Part shown: positions 22,641 through 33,600 of the stretch, piece by piece
Position numbering within the stretch: position 1 is the first letter of the stretch
How the letters are laid out: each line of letters opens with the position of its first letter
NCBI GenBank assembly: GCA_914767885.1
Contig: CAJZBQ010000014.1
Location: 806,001 to 870,000 of the forward strand
DNA: 64,000 nt
Reading direction: 5' to 3'
Origin: Blepharisma stoltei
Taxonomy: Eukaryota > Ciliophora > Heterotrichea > Heterotrichida > Blepharismidae
Made by a program: the position numbers and the translations under genes
The notes under the pieces: model-generated
What the model was told of the DNA's origin: nothing
Database searches by the model: none
Seen by the model: the letters and a program-made list of their open reading frames with translations, nothing else

Positions 22641-23504
22641 TTACATTATAAGTCTTTACAAAATAAGCTAAAGATGTATAAATTAATGCTTTAATTCGAA
22701 CGAGCCAGCTAAGAATTTAATCGAAAGGGCATTTTTAGCAAATAGGTTGGCCTTATTCCTTGAAAAGCTGTTCCATTTTATTTATATCGAGATAAATTTA
22801 GGCATTTTAAAATTAGATTTAGAACTCCCTTTATTTGAAATACTTATAATAAATATGTCTAACCTGTTTATTCAATATTGGATTCAAAATTTCAATAAAT
22901 GAAACTTAAGCAGTATGATCCTATTTAAACTCTGCTTAAAATAAATTGATATAGCTTTTCTGTTCTTAAGGCTAAGCATTTTAATTGTAAAGCAGGCTAA
23001 GATGCTATAATTAACCTAAATTTCTAATGATCTAACCTTCATTTCACAATTTTTTCACTTTGGCATTTGATTCGAGTTCTGTCATATAATATCTGTAATT
23101 TTGAATCTTTTTTAATTTACTCTAGATTTTGCGCCAAATTCAGTTTTATGATTGAGAGTCATTACTCTTCGCTTATACCTTGCTAGCTGAGGGCTTTATT
23201 TTTTTAATTCTATTGATATCGTTTTTATTATCAGCTTTTCTAGATGCTAGTATAAAAGATTTAAAATCAGCCTATAGTGTAATAGTGTAATACTGGTTTC
23301 ACGCTAGGAAACAGTCCGACTGACCTTAAATTCATTTCTGGTACTGCTGGCAGATCCTTTTAAAACTCTCAGCTTTAGGAAGAACCTTAGCTTGGGTTTA
23401 TCAGTTCAGTGTTACAGCTCTACTTGACTCCAGAAAAACATTGGCACATATACATCCTCGGGTATATTCTCCCTTAAATTTTTAGAACACCCGAGGGATA
23501 TAAG

Positions 23505-23725
23505 CTATATGATGGGTTGATTCACAATAATCTATTATCCTGCCTAAGCAAAAATAGAGTAACCTTTGGCAAAGAAACAACACCTCCTCTTCACAAATAT
23601 CCTTTAACACAAAGGCCTAAAAACGACTCAGGCGCCCGAATCCATCACAATGGTATAGATCAAATCTGCTCTATAGGGAGTGAGTTAATGCCATCATTTT
23701 ATTTTTTTATATGCTTACTATCCCT
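23505..23725. repeat. Dispersed repeat, copy 2
   Basis: See 21845-22070; the two copies differ by scattered substitutions and small gaps. Confidence 0.65.
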
Positions 23726-24158
23726 ATCCCTTAGCGAAGTTTTGCAACAAACCACCTCTATGAGCCAGCAAAAAATGTTTTTGATATAAAAAATTTTATA
23801 TAGAAGTGATAATTGTATAATGAAATCTAACTAATTCTGTTTAATTTTGAGCAAGTTGATATTAAAACATAAATTTTACAAATTAAATAAATATTTATAA
23901 AATATATACAAATTTTTTTTCAAAAAAAAAGGGAACAAATTTTTGTTCGCTCACGGAAGGGGGTCAATTTTTCTAAGACTGCTTTCTCAATTACAAAAGT
24001 AGAGCAATAACTGGAGCTGAAACTTTTAAAGCCTTTTTAACCAAATCTGCACATTCTTATTGACATTAAGCACATTCTAAAAATTTTAATTTATGATCTC
24101 GAATTAAAAATTCTTTTGCTGAATCCATAAGAAGTAGAAAGCTAAATTTTAGAATTTA

Positions 24159-24594
24159 CTCCCCCCCCTCCGTAAGTGAACAAAATTTTTTTGTTCACTC
24201 ACGGAGGGGGGTTAATTTTTTTTTTTTAAAAAAATTTATATTTAAATTTTATAAAAAATTTTTTTTTCGAAATTTAAAAAAATCCTAATTCGCGAAAATT
24301 GGAAAGCAAATATTAATTTAATTTATAAAATTTATGTTTTAAAAAGCAATTCGTTTAAAATTAAACAGAATTAGCTCTAGATTTCATTATACTAATTATC
24401 ACTTATATATCAAAATTTTTTTCCATAAAAAATTTTTCTATTAAAAATATTTTTGTTCACTCACGGATGGTGGGTTTTTGGGCAAAAAATAAGGGTTTTT
24501 CTAATGGTTTTGTTCACTCACGGATGGTGGTTTTTGGGCAAAAAATAAGGGTTTTTCTAATGGTTTTGTTCACTCACGGAGGGGGGGGAGTTTA
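24159..24594. mobile_element. MITE-like IES, family A, with a triplicated end
   Basis: TTTA-flanked, 436 bp, inverted relative to 16051. The hairpin is at the left end; the right end has three direct copies of the motif unit (GTTCACTCACGGATGG/GGGG plus a ~60-bp spacer) instead of two. The same flank without the element exists at about 22250 and 26925 (TTTTTTAGAAATTAG), giving an empty site. Confidence 0.9.
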
Positions 24595-25183
24595 GAAATT
24601 CATGCCCAGGGCAACCTTATTGCTCACACTTGACCCTTTATTGTTTACGAACAGTTCCATATTATCGATATCGAAATAAATCGAGGCTTTATAATTTTAT
24701 TATTCTTATTGATTTCAGATGGAGAAGTAATTATAGTTAGTAGCTAATTATTTTGAAATTCACAATTCTCGAATCTTAAAAAAAATTCAGAAAAATTCTA
24801 ATATAAGGCTCGAATCGGACAAAAAATTCAGAAATTTCTAATATAAGGCTTTATCATAGCATTTTAAGAATTAAACTAAATACGCATTTTATGAAAGATA
24901 TAGCTAATTTTTCCATTTCTGAAAATAATAAAAGGTTCAATAGTAAGCTAGTTAAATCGCTGCATGTTGCTTTCGAAGCAGCTAAAGCTTCTTTTTTAAG
25001 ATTTATTAATTGATTTTAAAGAATAATTATAATGTCTAAACATTATACTAACATTAATTGTATCGAAGATATTTTTAAAATAATAATATTTAGCTATCTT
25101 TAAAGAAAGCTACAATCCTTAATCTCACGTTAAAAAATTAATAAAGTTTTTAGAAATAGATTCTGTTAAGAATTAAGCTAAGT

Positions 25184-26536
25184 TTAAGTGCCTGCGCCGA
25201 ATGAGAAGTCAACAGTAATTGGAAGGTCGCTGTCTTTTACGTTTTCAGTCTTTATAACAGTTATAGACAGTGTCGAAGATGAGTCGATTACCCAATTCGT
25301 TATATCGATTATATTGTCATTTTTATCCAGAGCGCTGAAATTGTCCTTAGTAAGAGCACTTTTCAGAGGATTAGCAAATTCAATAATAATATTTGGATAG
25401 CTGAAGCTTATTTGGAATCCCACTGAGTCCAGTCTGCAAGCTCCTGAATCTTGAACCACAAAATCAGCACATTGGTAGCACTCTCCATCAATGCAATCGT
25501 GACAAGAACTAGCGCAAGCTACATAAATCTTACAGAAGCAGCGTAAATTAGAGTCGCTATCAGTTTTCAGGAAATAACCTGCATCGCAATGATTACAAAC
25601 AGTGTTAGAATCGCATGAAGGACAGTTTTCAAAGCATACTAAATAAAAATTACAGCAATCAGTGCTTTGAGTTCGGTACGTTTCTGTACAGCCTTGACAT
25701 ACCCCACTTGCACAACTAGAACAAGCTACTGGGCATTGGCAATCACTGCTGCTTAAGCATCCATATTTAGGGTGGCAATCACTAGTGCAGCTTGCTGAGC
25801 AAGCTGTTGTTGATATCGCTATGTAATTAGTTCCTGCATCATCCGCCAATGTAATTGCATATGGAATCACACTTCCACTAAATGAAGCACTTTTACAAAC
25901 AATTACCTCATAAATAAATCCAGTAAATGATCCAAGATTGATGATGGTTGGCATCACATATACTGGATTTGAGCCTTTCTTGTTAAAAATCTGAGTTTTT
26001 AAGTAAATGTCCCATGTAATATCTCCTGCTGCGCCAGTCCAATAAAATGTAATGAAAACCCATTGATCTGAATAAAAATTACTGAGAACGTCGGATATAG
26101 TCATGTCATCATCATTGTTTTGGTTGGAATTGTCATCTTGAAAGAAAGCATAATAACTTCCAGTATCAGATCTCACTGAAAAATCTTTTCCATAGCTATT
26201 CATGTCATGGATAAAACTAAAAGGGTATTTATCACTACTTGTATCATCAGATTGAAAAAACCAAATGCCTATCGCAACTTCACTTAAAGACAAAGTTGAG
26301 AAGTCTCCAAGTAATTCTAACGATGACATATCAGTGGATCCACAGGAAGCCGAGATAGGATTGCTGTTCTTCTCATACAAGACAAGATTTCCACCTAGTG
26401 AATCCTTAATTTTAGTATTATCCCCTGAATTTACCCCATTAGTATTCAAGATCCATCGAATATAAGGAGTAAATACCTTGCCTGATGAAATGCTAAAAAG
26501 GACAGCAAGGACAATTGAGAGCTTTATCAAGACCAT
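25184..26536 (-). CDS. Secreted LamG/Cys-rich protein, array copy 4
   Basis: A 450-residue intact ORF without in-frame TGA. Signal peptide MVLIKLSIVLAVLFSISSG; LamG-like domain (VAIGIWFFQSDDTSSDKYPF, QWVFITFYWTGAAGDITWD, GFIYEVIVCKSASFSG); Cys-rich region (CHPKYGCLSSSDCQCPVAC, SCASGVCQGC, SCDSNTVCNHCDAGYF, SCHDCIDGECYQC); beta-rich C-terminal domain (GFQISFSYPNIIIEFANPL ... ITVDFSFGAGT). Divergent from copies 1 and 2, which are near identical, so it separated earlier. Probably an extracellular matrix or surface-coat component; partner unknown. Confidence 0.85.
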   Translation of the reverse strand: MVLIKLSIVLAVLFSISSGKVFTPYIRWILNTNGVNSGDNTKIKDSLGGNLVLYEKNSNPISASCGSTDMSSLELLGDFSTLSLSEVAIGIWFFQSDDTSSDKYPFSFIHDMNSYGKDFSVRSDTGSYYAFFQDDNSNQNNDDDMTISDVLSNFYSDQWVFITFYWTGAAGDITWDIYLKTQIFNKKGSNPVYVMPTIINLGSFTGFIYEVIVCKSASFSGSVIPYAITLADDAGTNYIAISTTACSASCTSDCHPKYGCLSSSDCQCPVACSSCASGVCQGCTETYRTQSTDCCNFYLVCFENCPSCDSNTVCNHCDAGYFLKTDSDSNLRCFCKIYVACASSCHDCIDGECYQCADFVVQDSGACRLDSVGFQISFSYPNIIIEFANPLKSALTKDNFSALDKNDNIIDITNWVIDSSSTLSITVIKTENVKDSDLPITVDFSFGAGT

Positions 26537-27164
26537 TTATATTATATGCCTATAAACAATATTAAAAAAATCGATAAATTTATGCTTAATTTAAAGCTAG
26601 CTAAATTTTTAAAAGAAGAGAAATAGGCTAAAGCTTATATTTCCAATAAATATTTAAGCTTGATTAAGAAAGCCATTTAAATTATTTTGCTAAAATTTGA
26701 TGACCGTTTTTCTAAAAATGCAAGTTGAATGTCCCTAGTTCTTAGGATTCTATGTATTGATCTTACTTTTTAAATACAAAAGTCGATTAATCACTAGCGT
26801 TAAGCCTTTATAACCTGTTTAATTAAATCCTGCATATATTCTTATCTGAATCTTAATCAGCTTCTCGTAACTTTTGGCTGTTGTATTCTATTCTTTTGCT
26901 CAATCTATCGTTAATTTTTTAGAAATTAGCGCCCAGAGCAATTTTATTAGCACAAACTTGATCTTTTATTTATAGCGAATAATTCCATTTTATCGATATC
27001 GAAATAAATTTAGGAGTTACAGTTTGCATTTTTATGATTTCAATAGATAACAATTTTAAAATTTGAGTCCATCAAGCCGACTATCACAAAGTCCTGGGCC
27101 ATGAAAAAAGAAATTGGCGTCTGATATTCAGCAGCAGTGAGCTTATAAGCTGCCTAGCAAATTT
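26537..27164. other. Repeated flank between units 4 and 5
   Basis: 26760-27060 matches 22090-22380. No gene. Confidence 0.55.
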
Positions 27165-27282
27165 TAAATTTAGTTGAATGTTTCAAGTCATTTGCTGTAG
27201 TGACCCATCTAATATAAAGAACAAATACCTTGCCTGATGAAATGCTAGCAAGGACAAAAAATAAGAACTTTATTATCATCAT
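27165..27282 (-). pseudogene. N-terminal relic of the LamG/Cys-rich gene (unit 5)
   Basis: From ATG at 27282 the frame reads MMIIKFLFFVLASISSGKVF and VLYIRWVTTAND, clearly the first ~40 codons of copy 4 (SISSGKVFTPYIRWILNTNG), then decays. The rest of the gene is missing. Confidence 0.7.
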
Positions 27283-28546
27283 TTACAATATAAGCTTTTA
27301 AAAACAAGGGAAAATGTGTATAAATTTATGCTTCAAATCGAGTTAGCCAGATTTTAAAGAAGAAATTATTTATAAAGCTTATCTTTCCACCAATATTTAA
27401 GATTGACTACAAAGGCTGTTTTTCTTTGGGCTATTATTTCAATAAGCGTATTTCTAAGAGCAATTTGAACATTCCTAATTCTAGATGTTTAGAACTATTT
27501 GTGATTACTTTTTAATTGCAAAATTTGAATGATAGCTAAAGCCTAATATTTTAAATGACTGCTTATTAAATCCTTATATTCTTATCTTAAACTTAATTAG
27601 TTTCTCAAAGCTCTTGGATATTGTATGGAATTGAAAATTCTTTTGCTTATTCTATCTTATCATGCACAAGACTTGAATTTTCAAGTGTTCAATAAATACG
27701 TATTTTATGTTGAATCTAAATCTCTTATAAAATTTTTTAGATGATTCAGCTGAAGAAAAAATGTGATAAAAGGAAGCATCATAAATAGAATATTTAGAAC
27801 AAAGTTATTTATAAACGGATAAACGGTATTAGCTATTTGTGCATGAATTGGAAAATAGCAATAGTCTATTAAATATCATTATTAAGACTTATTGAGAAGC
27901 TTGCTGTAATTCCAAAAGGACTATCTCAATCTGTAACACCCTCTTTGCCTACTCGCCAGTTTGTGCACAACCTTACAAAGGATGCTTAGCTGGACGAGGG
28001 CTTGAACTCGTGCCCTGGTATTTGAGTCACTTGAGTCGCGATGATGTACATCAGCAGAGTTGACCACCATTTTAAAATTTAAAAGGGTTAAAGTATTTTG
28101 TCAACTATCAGCCAAAATGGAAACCCATTGCCCAAAGTTTAATTCCCGATTTCACGCTGGGGAATAGTCCTGATTGACCAAGATGAGCGCCATTGGCTCT
28201 AGGAAACCCTTTTCAACTTCCAGCCCTTCTCTTATTGAGACAAAACTTGGCACTAGAAGAAGCATCCGGTAGTTAGCCCAGCAATGCACTTCACCAAACC
28301 AAGAAAAGCCTGGCCGAATACCCATCTTTCTTCCTCAAGATCCTGCGCACCCTATGGGATGCCAGTTACAGGAGTTAAGAGGGTGGATTGGCTCTCCACG
28401 CTATTTTAAGTGTATATTAAATTTCAAATTTAAGGAGACGCAAAAACAATCATAAGAGAGATTTAAAAAGAATAATTAATTTATTCTTATTCTGTAGTTG
28501 GGGCTTTTCTTCTTGATTTTTGAATAATGAGAATGCTTTTTGAAAA
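27283..28546. other. Non-coding DNA with SINE-like segments
   Basis: 27283-27900 is diverged array flank. About 27930-28420 is GC-richer, with phrases shared with 23270-23480 (TTTCACGCTGGGGAATAGTC-like). It includes, on the minus strand at about 27985-28070, a tRNA-like stretch with a B-box (ACGAGTTCAAGCC...CTCGT), suggesting a tRNA-derived SINE head. No ORF. Confidence 0.45.
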
Positions 28547-29056
28547 TTAGAAGGAGTGCCTAATCCTAGCAGGCATTGGATAGCGGCCAGGATATAAAAG
28601 ATCAAGCAAACCCGCTGACAATATTGCCCGTTTTAGAGCTGATTTCCTTGTCCTTGATTTTTTAGCTTTTTTTGCAGCTTTTGAAGAATTTGTTAAAGCT
28701 TCAGCTGGCTTTTGAGACTTTCTAGGAGTTTTGGTAGCTGATTTTAGTTCTGGCTTAGGAGATTTTGCAAGTGGATTGGGTGCTATTGCTTTTTTAGCTG
28801 GCGATTTTTGACTTTTGGCAGGGGTGCGAGATCTTGATCGGGCTGTAGGTCTGATTATTTCTTCGGATTTTGAAGGAATTTGAATCTCTTCTACTGGCTG
28901 AGAAGCATCCTTTTTAGAGTACGTGCGGTCACGTCTTGTGGTTGCAGATTTTCCTTTGGCACTGTTTGTCGAAATTTGAAATGCACACCTTTTGGTCCTA
29001 TTTTTTACAAAGCAATATTCTCAACATCATTTGATTGAAAATTTTACTTTAGACAT
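28547..29056 (-). CDS. Small basic Lys/Ala/Pro-rich protein with N-terminal Cys motif
   Basis: A 169-residue frame from ATG 29056 to TAA, visible only when TGA is read as Trp: the first 20 residues, MSKVKFSIKWCWEYCFVKNR, use two TGA codons. The N terminus places Cys at CWEYC and KRC, a possible zinc-binding knuckle. The rest is low-complexity and strongly basic (ARSRSRTPAKSQKSPAKKA; SSKAAKKAKKSRTRKSALKR), resembling a nuclear or linker-histone-like tail, and ends YPGRYPMPARIRHSF. Nucleic-acid or chromatin binding is inferred from composition only. Not recognised as a named family. Confidence 0.7.
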
Positions 29057-29413
29057 TTGCACTGTAAAAACAGTTTTTTTCTCAATTAAATGCCTCGACC
29101 AAATAGCGTCCAAGAAATATCTGCAGCGTAAATTTCTCTAATTTAATGATATGCAGCCAACATTTGATATATCTCGATTGAATTAATTTAAATTAAATAT
29201 TAATTTTAAGGAAAATTATAGCCTATAGCTTCCGATTTTTCCATGAGGAGCTTGCTCTATGAAATCCATAGCGATTTATAATTTGCTATTTAGATGTCCG
29301 ATAAAGAATAACTGAATTTTTCTCCATTAAATAAAGCTGCAGGAGCTCTTTATAAGGTAGCAGAATGATTTAAGATGATTTTCTATTTTATGATTTAAAA
29401 ACAATGTGACTTA

Positions 29414-29942
29414 CTCCCCCCCCATCCTTGATCGAACAGCTCGCCATCGTTGGATCAAGGATGGGGGTTAAAAAAAAATTTATATATATATATTTTTTTG
29501 TTTACTTTTAAATAAGAGGGTTAAGAGCATTTAATAATTATTTTTACAGCAAAAAATTGAATTAATCTCATAAAAATACCAATTTCTAATATTTTGATTT
29601 ATTAGTCACCCCTTTAAACTGTATAAATTTTAATTTGTTTCTTATTGAATTAAATTTTTTTTAAAATTTTAAAAAATCTCTATTTTTTAAATTATTGAGT
29701 TTTTAAGCCTAGGTTGATACTAAATCACTTCGGATGGTTGATTCTGTAGCTTTCTGTCGTCTCAAAGTCTCTGAAAAAAAACTTCATTAGGCACATCTCC
29801 CTAAGCTTTCGATACTAATATATTTTTATATAATAAAAATTTACATGATATGAAAATAGTTCGATCAAGGATGGGGGTTAATTTCCCCAATTTTTAGGAA
29901 TTTTTTACAGTCAATCGTTCGATCAAGGATGGGGGGGAATTA
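29414..29942. mobile_element. MITE-like IES, family C (CATCCTTGATCGAAC ends)
   Basis: TTA-flanked, 529 bp, intergenic. Left end CTCCCCCCCCATCCTTGATC forms a hairpin with GGATCAAGGATGGGGG; the right end has two direct copies of GTTCGATCAAGGATGGGGG. Same layout as families A and B with an unrelated motif. Confidence 0.85.
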
Positions 29943-30250
29943 AGAATTTTTTTCAAGCTAAAAATTTTGGATAAGAAAGGTATTGAATATTTTAAGATGA
30001 GAAAATCATTAAAGAAATATCAAAATTTTAAGATTTTATAAATCTTTAAATTTGTCAAAATAACCCATAAAACCAGAAAACCAGTAGCAATTATATTAGT
30101 TGAAGTGATGAATATACAATATATAAACGCTTAAAGAGATCTTTATATGAGATTTAACAATTTATTAAGAATTGCAAAATAAGCCTTATAAATAGCTAAA
30201 TAAGAATTTCTATTAATTGAATTATCTATATCTTCATAATTATAGACCTT

Positions 30251-32139
30251 TTATGCTCGGAACCAACGTGGAGTCAATTGTCTAAACAATTGCAAATTCC
30301 CTGCACTTCTTTCCTCCGGTGTCCAATTAAATAGACTTGGTAATGGATTTCCATTAGGCAGCCTCGTGTTTTCATCCCTCAAAATATCAAAACATGGGTG
30401 TGCTAAGCTTTGTAGTGCTGTAGGCCTTAACTGAGGCGAATAAACCAAAATTCCACTCAAAAAGTCAATGATATCTGGAGGAGTCCCTGCCTTAAAAATC
30501 CTGTCCAAAGGCTGCTGTCTTATTTGAGGAAATCTTCTTTCTATATAATTTGGGTTCATATCATTAATTTGGTTTCTTGTAGGAGTCCCTAGGATTTTTA
30601 TTACTTCGACAAGCTGGTCAATACTGCTTTCGCCTGGGAATAAAGGCTGGCCTAATATCAATTCTGCTATAACGGCAGCTCCACTTCAGACATCAATGGC
30701 TGTCGTATAATCAGTGGCACCAAAAATTAGCTCAGGAGCTCTATAATATCTGGAGCAAATATAGCTGACATTAGGCTCACCTTTGACTAATTTTTTGGCT
30801 GAGCCAAAATCACAAAGTTTGACGATATGGCTATTGGTGTCTACTAATACATTTTGAGGCTTTATGTCGCGGTGGCAAACTCCGGTAGCGTGGAGATAGG
30901 CAATGCTTCTCATGATTTGATAAGCATGGTATTATGCTCTAATAGAATAAATTTACTTCTAAATTCAAATATTTATTAATTGTTTTATTTAGAAAGCAAA
31001 TATTATAATGAATTCGCTATTGGCATTTTATTTATTATTGTATAGATATTTTTAATAATATTTTATTATAAAAAATATATTTTTAAATAAATAAAAATAA
31101 GCATACAATTTTACCAATAAAATTGGCATAGGCTGCTTCTGATGAACATAATCTTTAGTAACTCTATATATAGTTTCTGGAATAAAGTCCATAACTAAGT
31201 TTAAAAACATTTCATCAGGCTTCTCGCCTTGCGTGAAGTATGAATGACGAAGAGTTACTATGTTTGGGTGGTGTAAATCTTTCATGATCTCCAGCTCACG
31301 ATTTTTATATCTTCTGTCTTGCGAACACAAATAAAATGGGCTTGCCTGGACACCACTACAGAGATTTTACCCTGATCCATAGACAAGTCTATCATTGTCC
31401 ATGCACTTCTGGACGTGAAAGGTAATAGGAACCAGAAGGAGGATATAGGATTTTACCTTACCCAAATCCCCTGGTAGATGATGCCCACCGCTAGGAGTTG
31501 TCCAAAGAAGCACCTGTGTGTATCTCCCCGAGAGATGAAGATGTCACAATCTTTTTAGTGACATCGACAGAAAAATCCGTTAGTGCAAACCTATACTAAG
31601 GAGGACGAGAAATCTGAAATCGGCAAGGCAAAGAGGCACTAAAGACCAATTCGAGCTTAACAAAACCTAATCTGTCTTGCAAAACCTTTTTAATTGCTAC
31701 GACTTCTCCAGTTTCTGCTATTGTAGCTTGAGAAACACTAGCAAACGTGCCTGTTCCGATGACTTTTTCATTATTGAATGTGAAGGTCCCACTGCTGGCC
31801 CTTTTATATTTGAAAATATTATAGTGAACTACACTGACTGGCACGGGGTGCTTTTGGCTCAGTTTCGAGCCAAAATCACCCCGTGCCAGTCAGTGTAGTT
31901 AACTATATTTTTATTATTTTTAAATAAATATTAATTTTAAAAAAATTCCCCCCACTACCAGTTTTGTTTTCTTCTAGGCTCATTCGATTAACCGAACTGG
32001 CAAGCTCGCCTACACCTCTCTTTTTCGTAGCTGCTGACGAAATATTCCGTCCAATTGTAGATGCAGATGAAACATTATGTGGATCGCTCTTTCTTGGCTC
32101 AGCTCTCTTAGGTACCCTGTTTGATTTCAATCTCTCCAT
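30251..32139 (-). CDS. GSK3: Glycogen synthase kinase 3 (GSK3/shaggy) homolog
   Basis: A Ser/Thr kinase of the CMGC group. N-terminal tail of about 75 residues, then the Gly-rich loop [13 protein letters not shown], catalytic Lys in [30 protein letters not shown], catalytic loop [19 protein letters not shown], activation segment with the regulatory Tyr ([20 protein letters not shown]), [19 protein letters not shown] where W is a TGA, and the C-lobe ending LTPRWFRA. Full length after removing a SINE-like insertion (31323-31680) and two IESs (30923-31099, 31807-31957). All three junctions fall inside conserved kinase sequence or just before it and restore frame. Pathway roles by homology: phosphorylation downstream of Wnt/insulin-like and ciliary-length signalling. 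Confidence 0.93.
30923..31099. mobile_element. 177-bp IES in GSK3 with 8-bp direct repeats
   Basis: On the coding strand ATGCTTAT lies at both ends; removal joins VKLYAY to [13 protein letters not shown], the expected kinase sequence. TA is inside the repeat. Confidence 0.85.
31323..31680 (-). mobile_element. SINE-like insertion in GSK3, 10-bp target duplication
   Basis: TCTGTCTTGC at 31313-31322 and again at 31671-31680 flank a 348-bp GC-richer segment starting ACACAAATAAAATGGGC on the + strand. The site is inside [11 protein letters not shown]. Excision at the duplication restores the kinase exactly; no TA pair gives the right frame. Confidence 0.8.
31807..31957. mobile_element. 151-bp TA-bounded IES with a nested palindromic IES
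   Basis: Removal joins ENKTG to [14 protein letters not shown] in frame (151 = 1 mod 3). Inside it, 31820-31907 is an almost perfect 86-88 bp palindrome with its own TATAGT(G/T)AACTACACTG ends. Confidence 0.7.
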
Positions 32140-33420
32140 ATTATAAACTTCTTCAGGTTTTTCAAATTTATGGCTAAATTACTCGGAAATTTTACTACAA
32201 AAATACTTAAAAGCTTCTGTGTAATTTTTATTTTGACTGAGAATTTAAATAAACCTATAAATTATCTATTAAGTATGTGAAAATAATCCTTTTGCTATTT
32301 TGTAGGTTATTCTTCTCAGATTTCTTTAAGTTTTTTCTTTTTATGCATACTGTAAAGATTTTTCCTAATATGCTTACTTGTTGATAATTCTAAGTTAGAA
32401 AAACAGGGAAAAAAAGACTATTTCATTGAGCGAGGAGAGTTCCGAAATTTTGCAATATTCAAGCTGTTAAAGGATCAATATACATTTTCTGATTTTTTAT
32501 GGATTTCATTAAAGAGTCAAGGTATGATGTATGTTGTGAAAATCTTGCTTATAATCTAGTTCATTCCTGATAGTGAAGCGATCTTCTCCTTTTAGACATT
32601 AGATTGAGAGCTTTTAAATTATCGAGTAAATATTAATGTTGTAATTCTAAAGATTTTAATAAATATGTATTGCTCCTTTAGTGTTTATTGTTAAAATGCT
32701 TTCTCTTGTAGGAATTTTTATAAATAATTTTAAAGCAATCTTCGTTTTATTTCATATATATTTTTTAAACATTTTATCATCAATAATTTTATAGCTTTTT
32801 TGTCTTCAATATAATATAAAGCTTCTTATTATTGATCGATTCTTTTTTTCTATCAAATAGAAGAAGCTATATCAATATGCATTCTGAAAATTTGCAAAAA
32901 ATTCAAGAAAACTTATTTATTCACGTTTTTTAAGCACACAGCAAATTAATTTTAATATAAATAACTTACAATAAATCAATCATATTTGACTTCTTCTCAA
33001 CATTATTTTATATTTATCCCTTTTATTCCTATTGGCAAAATCAAATTGTAAATGCTATGATCTCATATTTTTCAGGCTCAAATCAGACTGCTAAATTTAA
33101 TTTATATTTGAATTAATAATATTTAAAAGATTAAATAACTGACAAGAAATATTTCTAAGATTATAATTTTTAAAGTTTATTCATATTAACATGCAATTTC
33201 TATAACCCAATTAAAATTTATACAATATTTTCATCTCTAATAATAAAACTCATATTAATACTAAATGTGTTTCTGTTTATTTAATTGTTTCATTACTAAT
33301 GTCTAAAATTCGCCCTTCTTCTGCAGCATTGGAAAATAATCTGTCCCAAAAGAGTCCAAGTAGAAGGCTCAGGAATATTTTTTACTTCTGGCTGAGGTTT
33401 CTTTTCAAAAGTTTTCTATC
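32140..33420. other. AT-rich intergenic DNA
   Basis: Upstream of GSK3. No ORF, RNA or repeat recognised over about 1.3 kb. Confidence 0.5.
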
Positions 33421-33600
33421 TCCCCCTTCAGAACGAACAAACTATTAGGAAAATTCTGCTTCTTTTCTATGAGAAAGCTAAAAATTTTAAAATAAAATTT
33501 TTTATGTAAAAAACTCGATGTATAAAGCTAATTATTATAGGCAACTTTATTAAATTTAAACAGTTTGCAATTTTTGAAATTTGAAATAAAAATTTCCCTA
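33421..33600. mobile_element. Degenerate family A half-element
   Basis: CTCCCCCTTCAGAACGAACAAACTATTAGGAAAAT-type start (listed here in words: C tract, eroded GTGAGTGAACAAA motif, then the ATTAG spacer) resembles the left end of family A, but the right end is lost and it abuts the intact element at 33601. Confidence 0.5.

Larger units (their letters stand above)
22641..25183. other. Repeated and inserted DNA between units 3 and 4
   Basis: 22641-23200 is unit flank. About 23262-23505 is an insertion relative to the homologous 21830 region, containing CCTCGGG...CCCGAGG inverted repeats. 23505-23725 is the dispersed repeat. About 23790-23965 is a degenerate family A half-element (GAACAAATTTTTGTTCGCTC hairpin). 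23985-24158 and 24595-24770 are the two halves of a flank split by the element at 24159. No gene. Confidence 0.5.
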
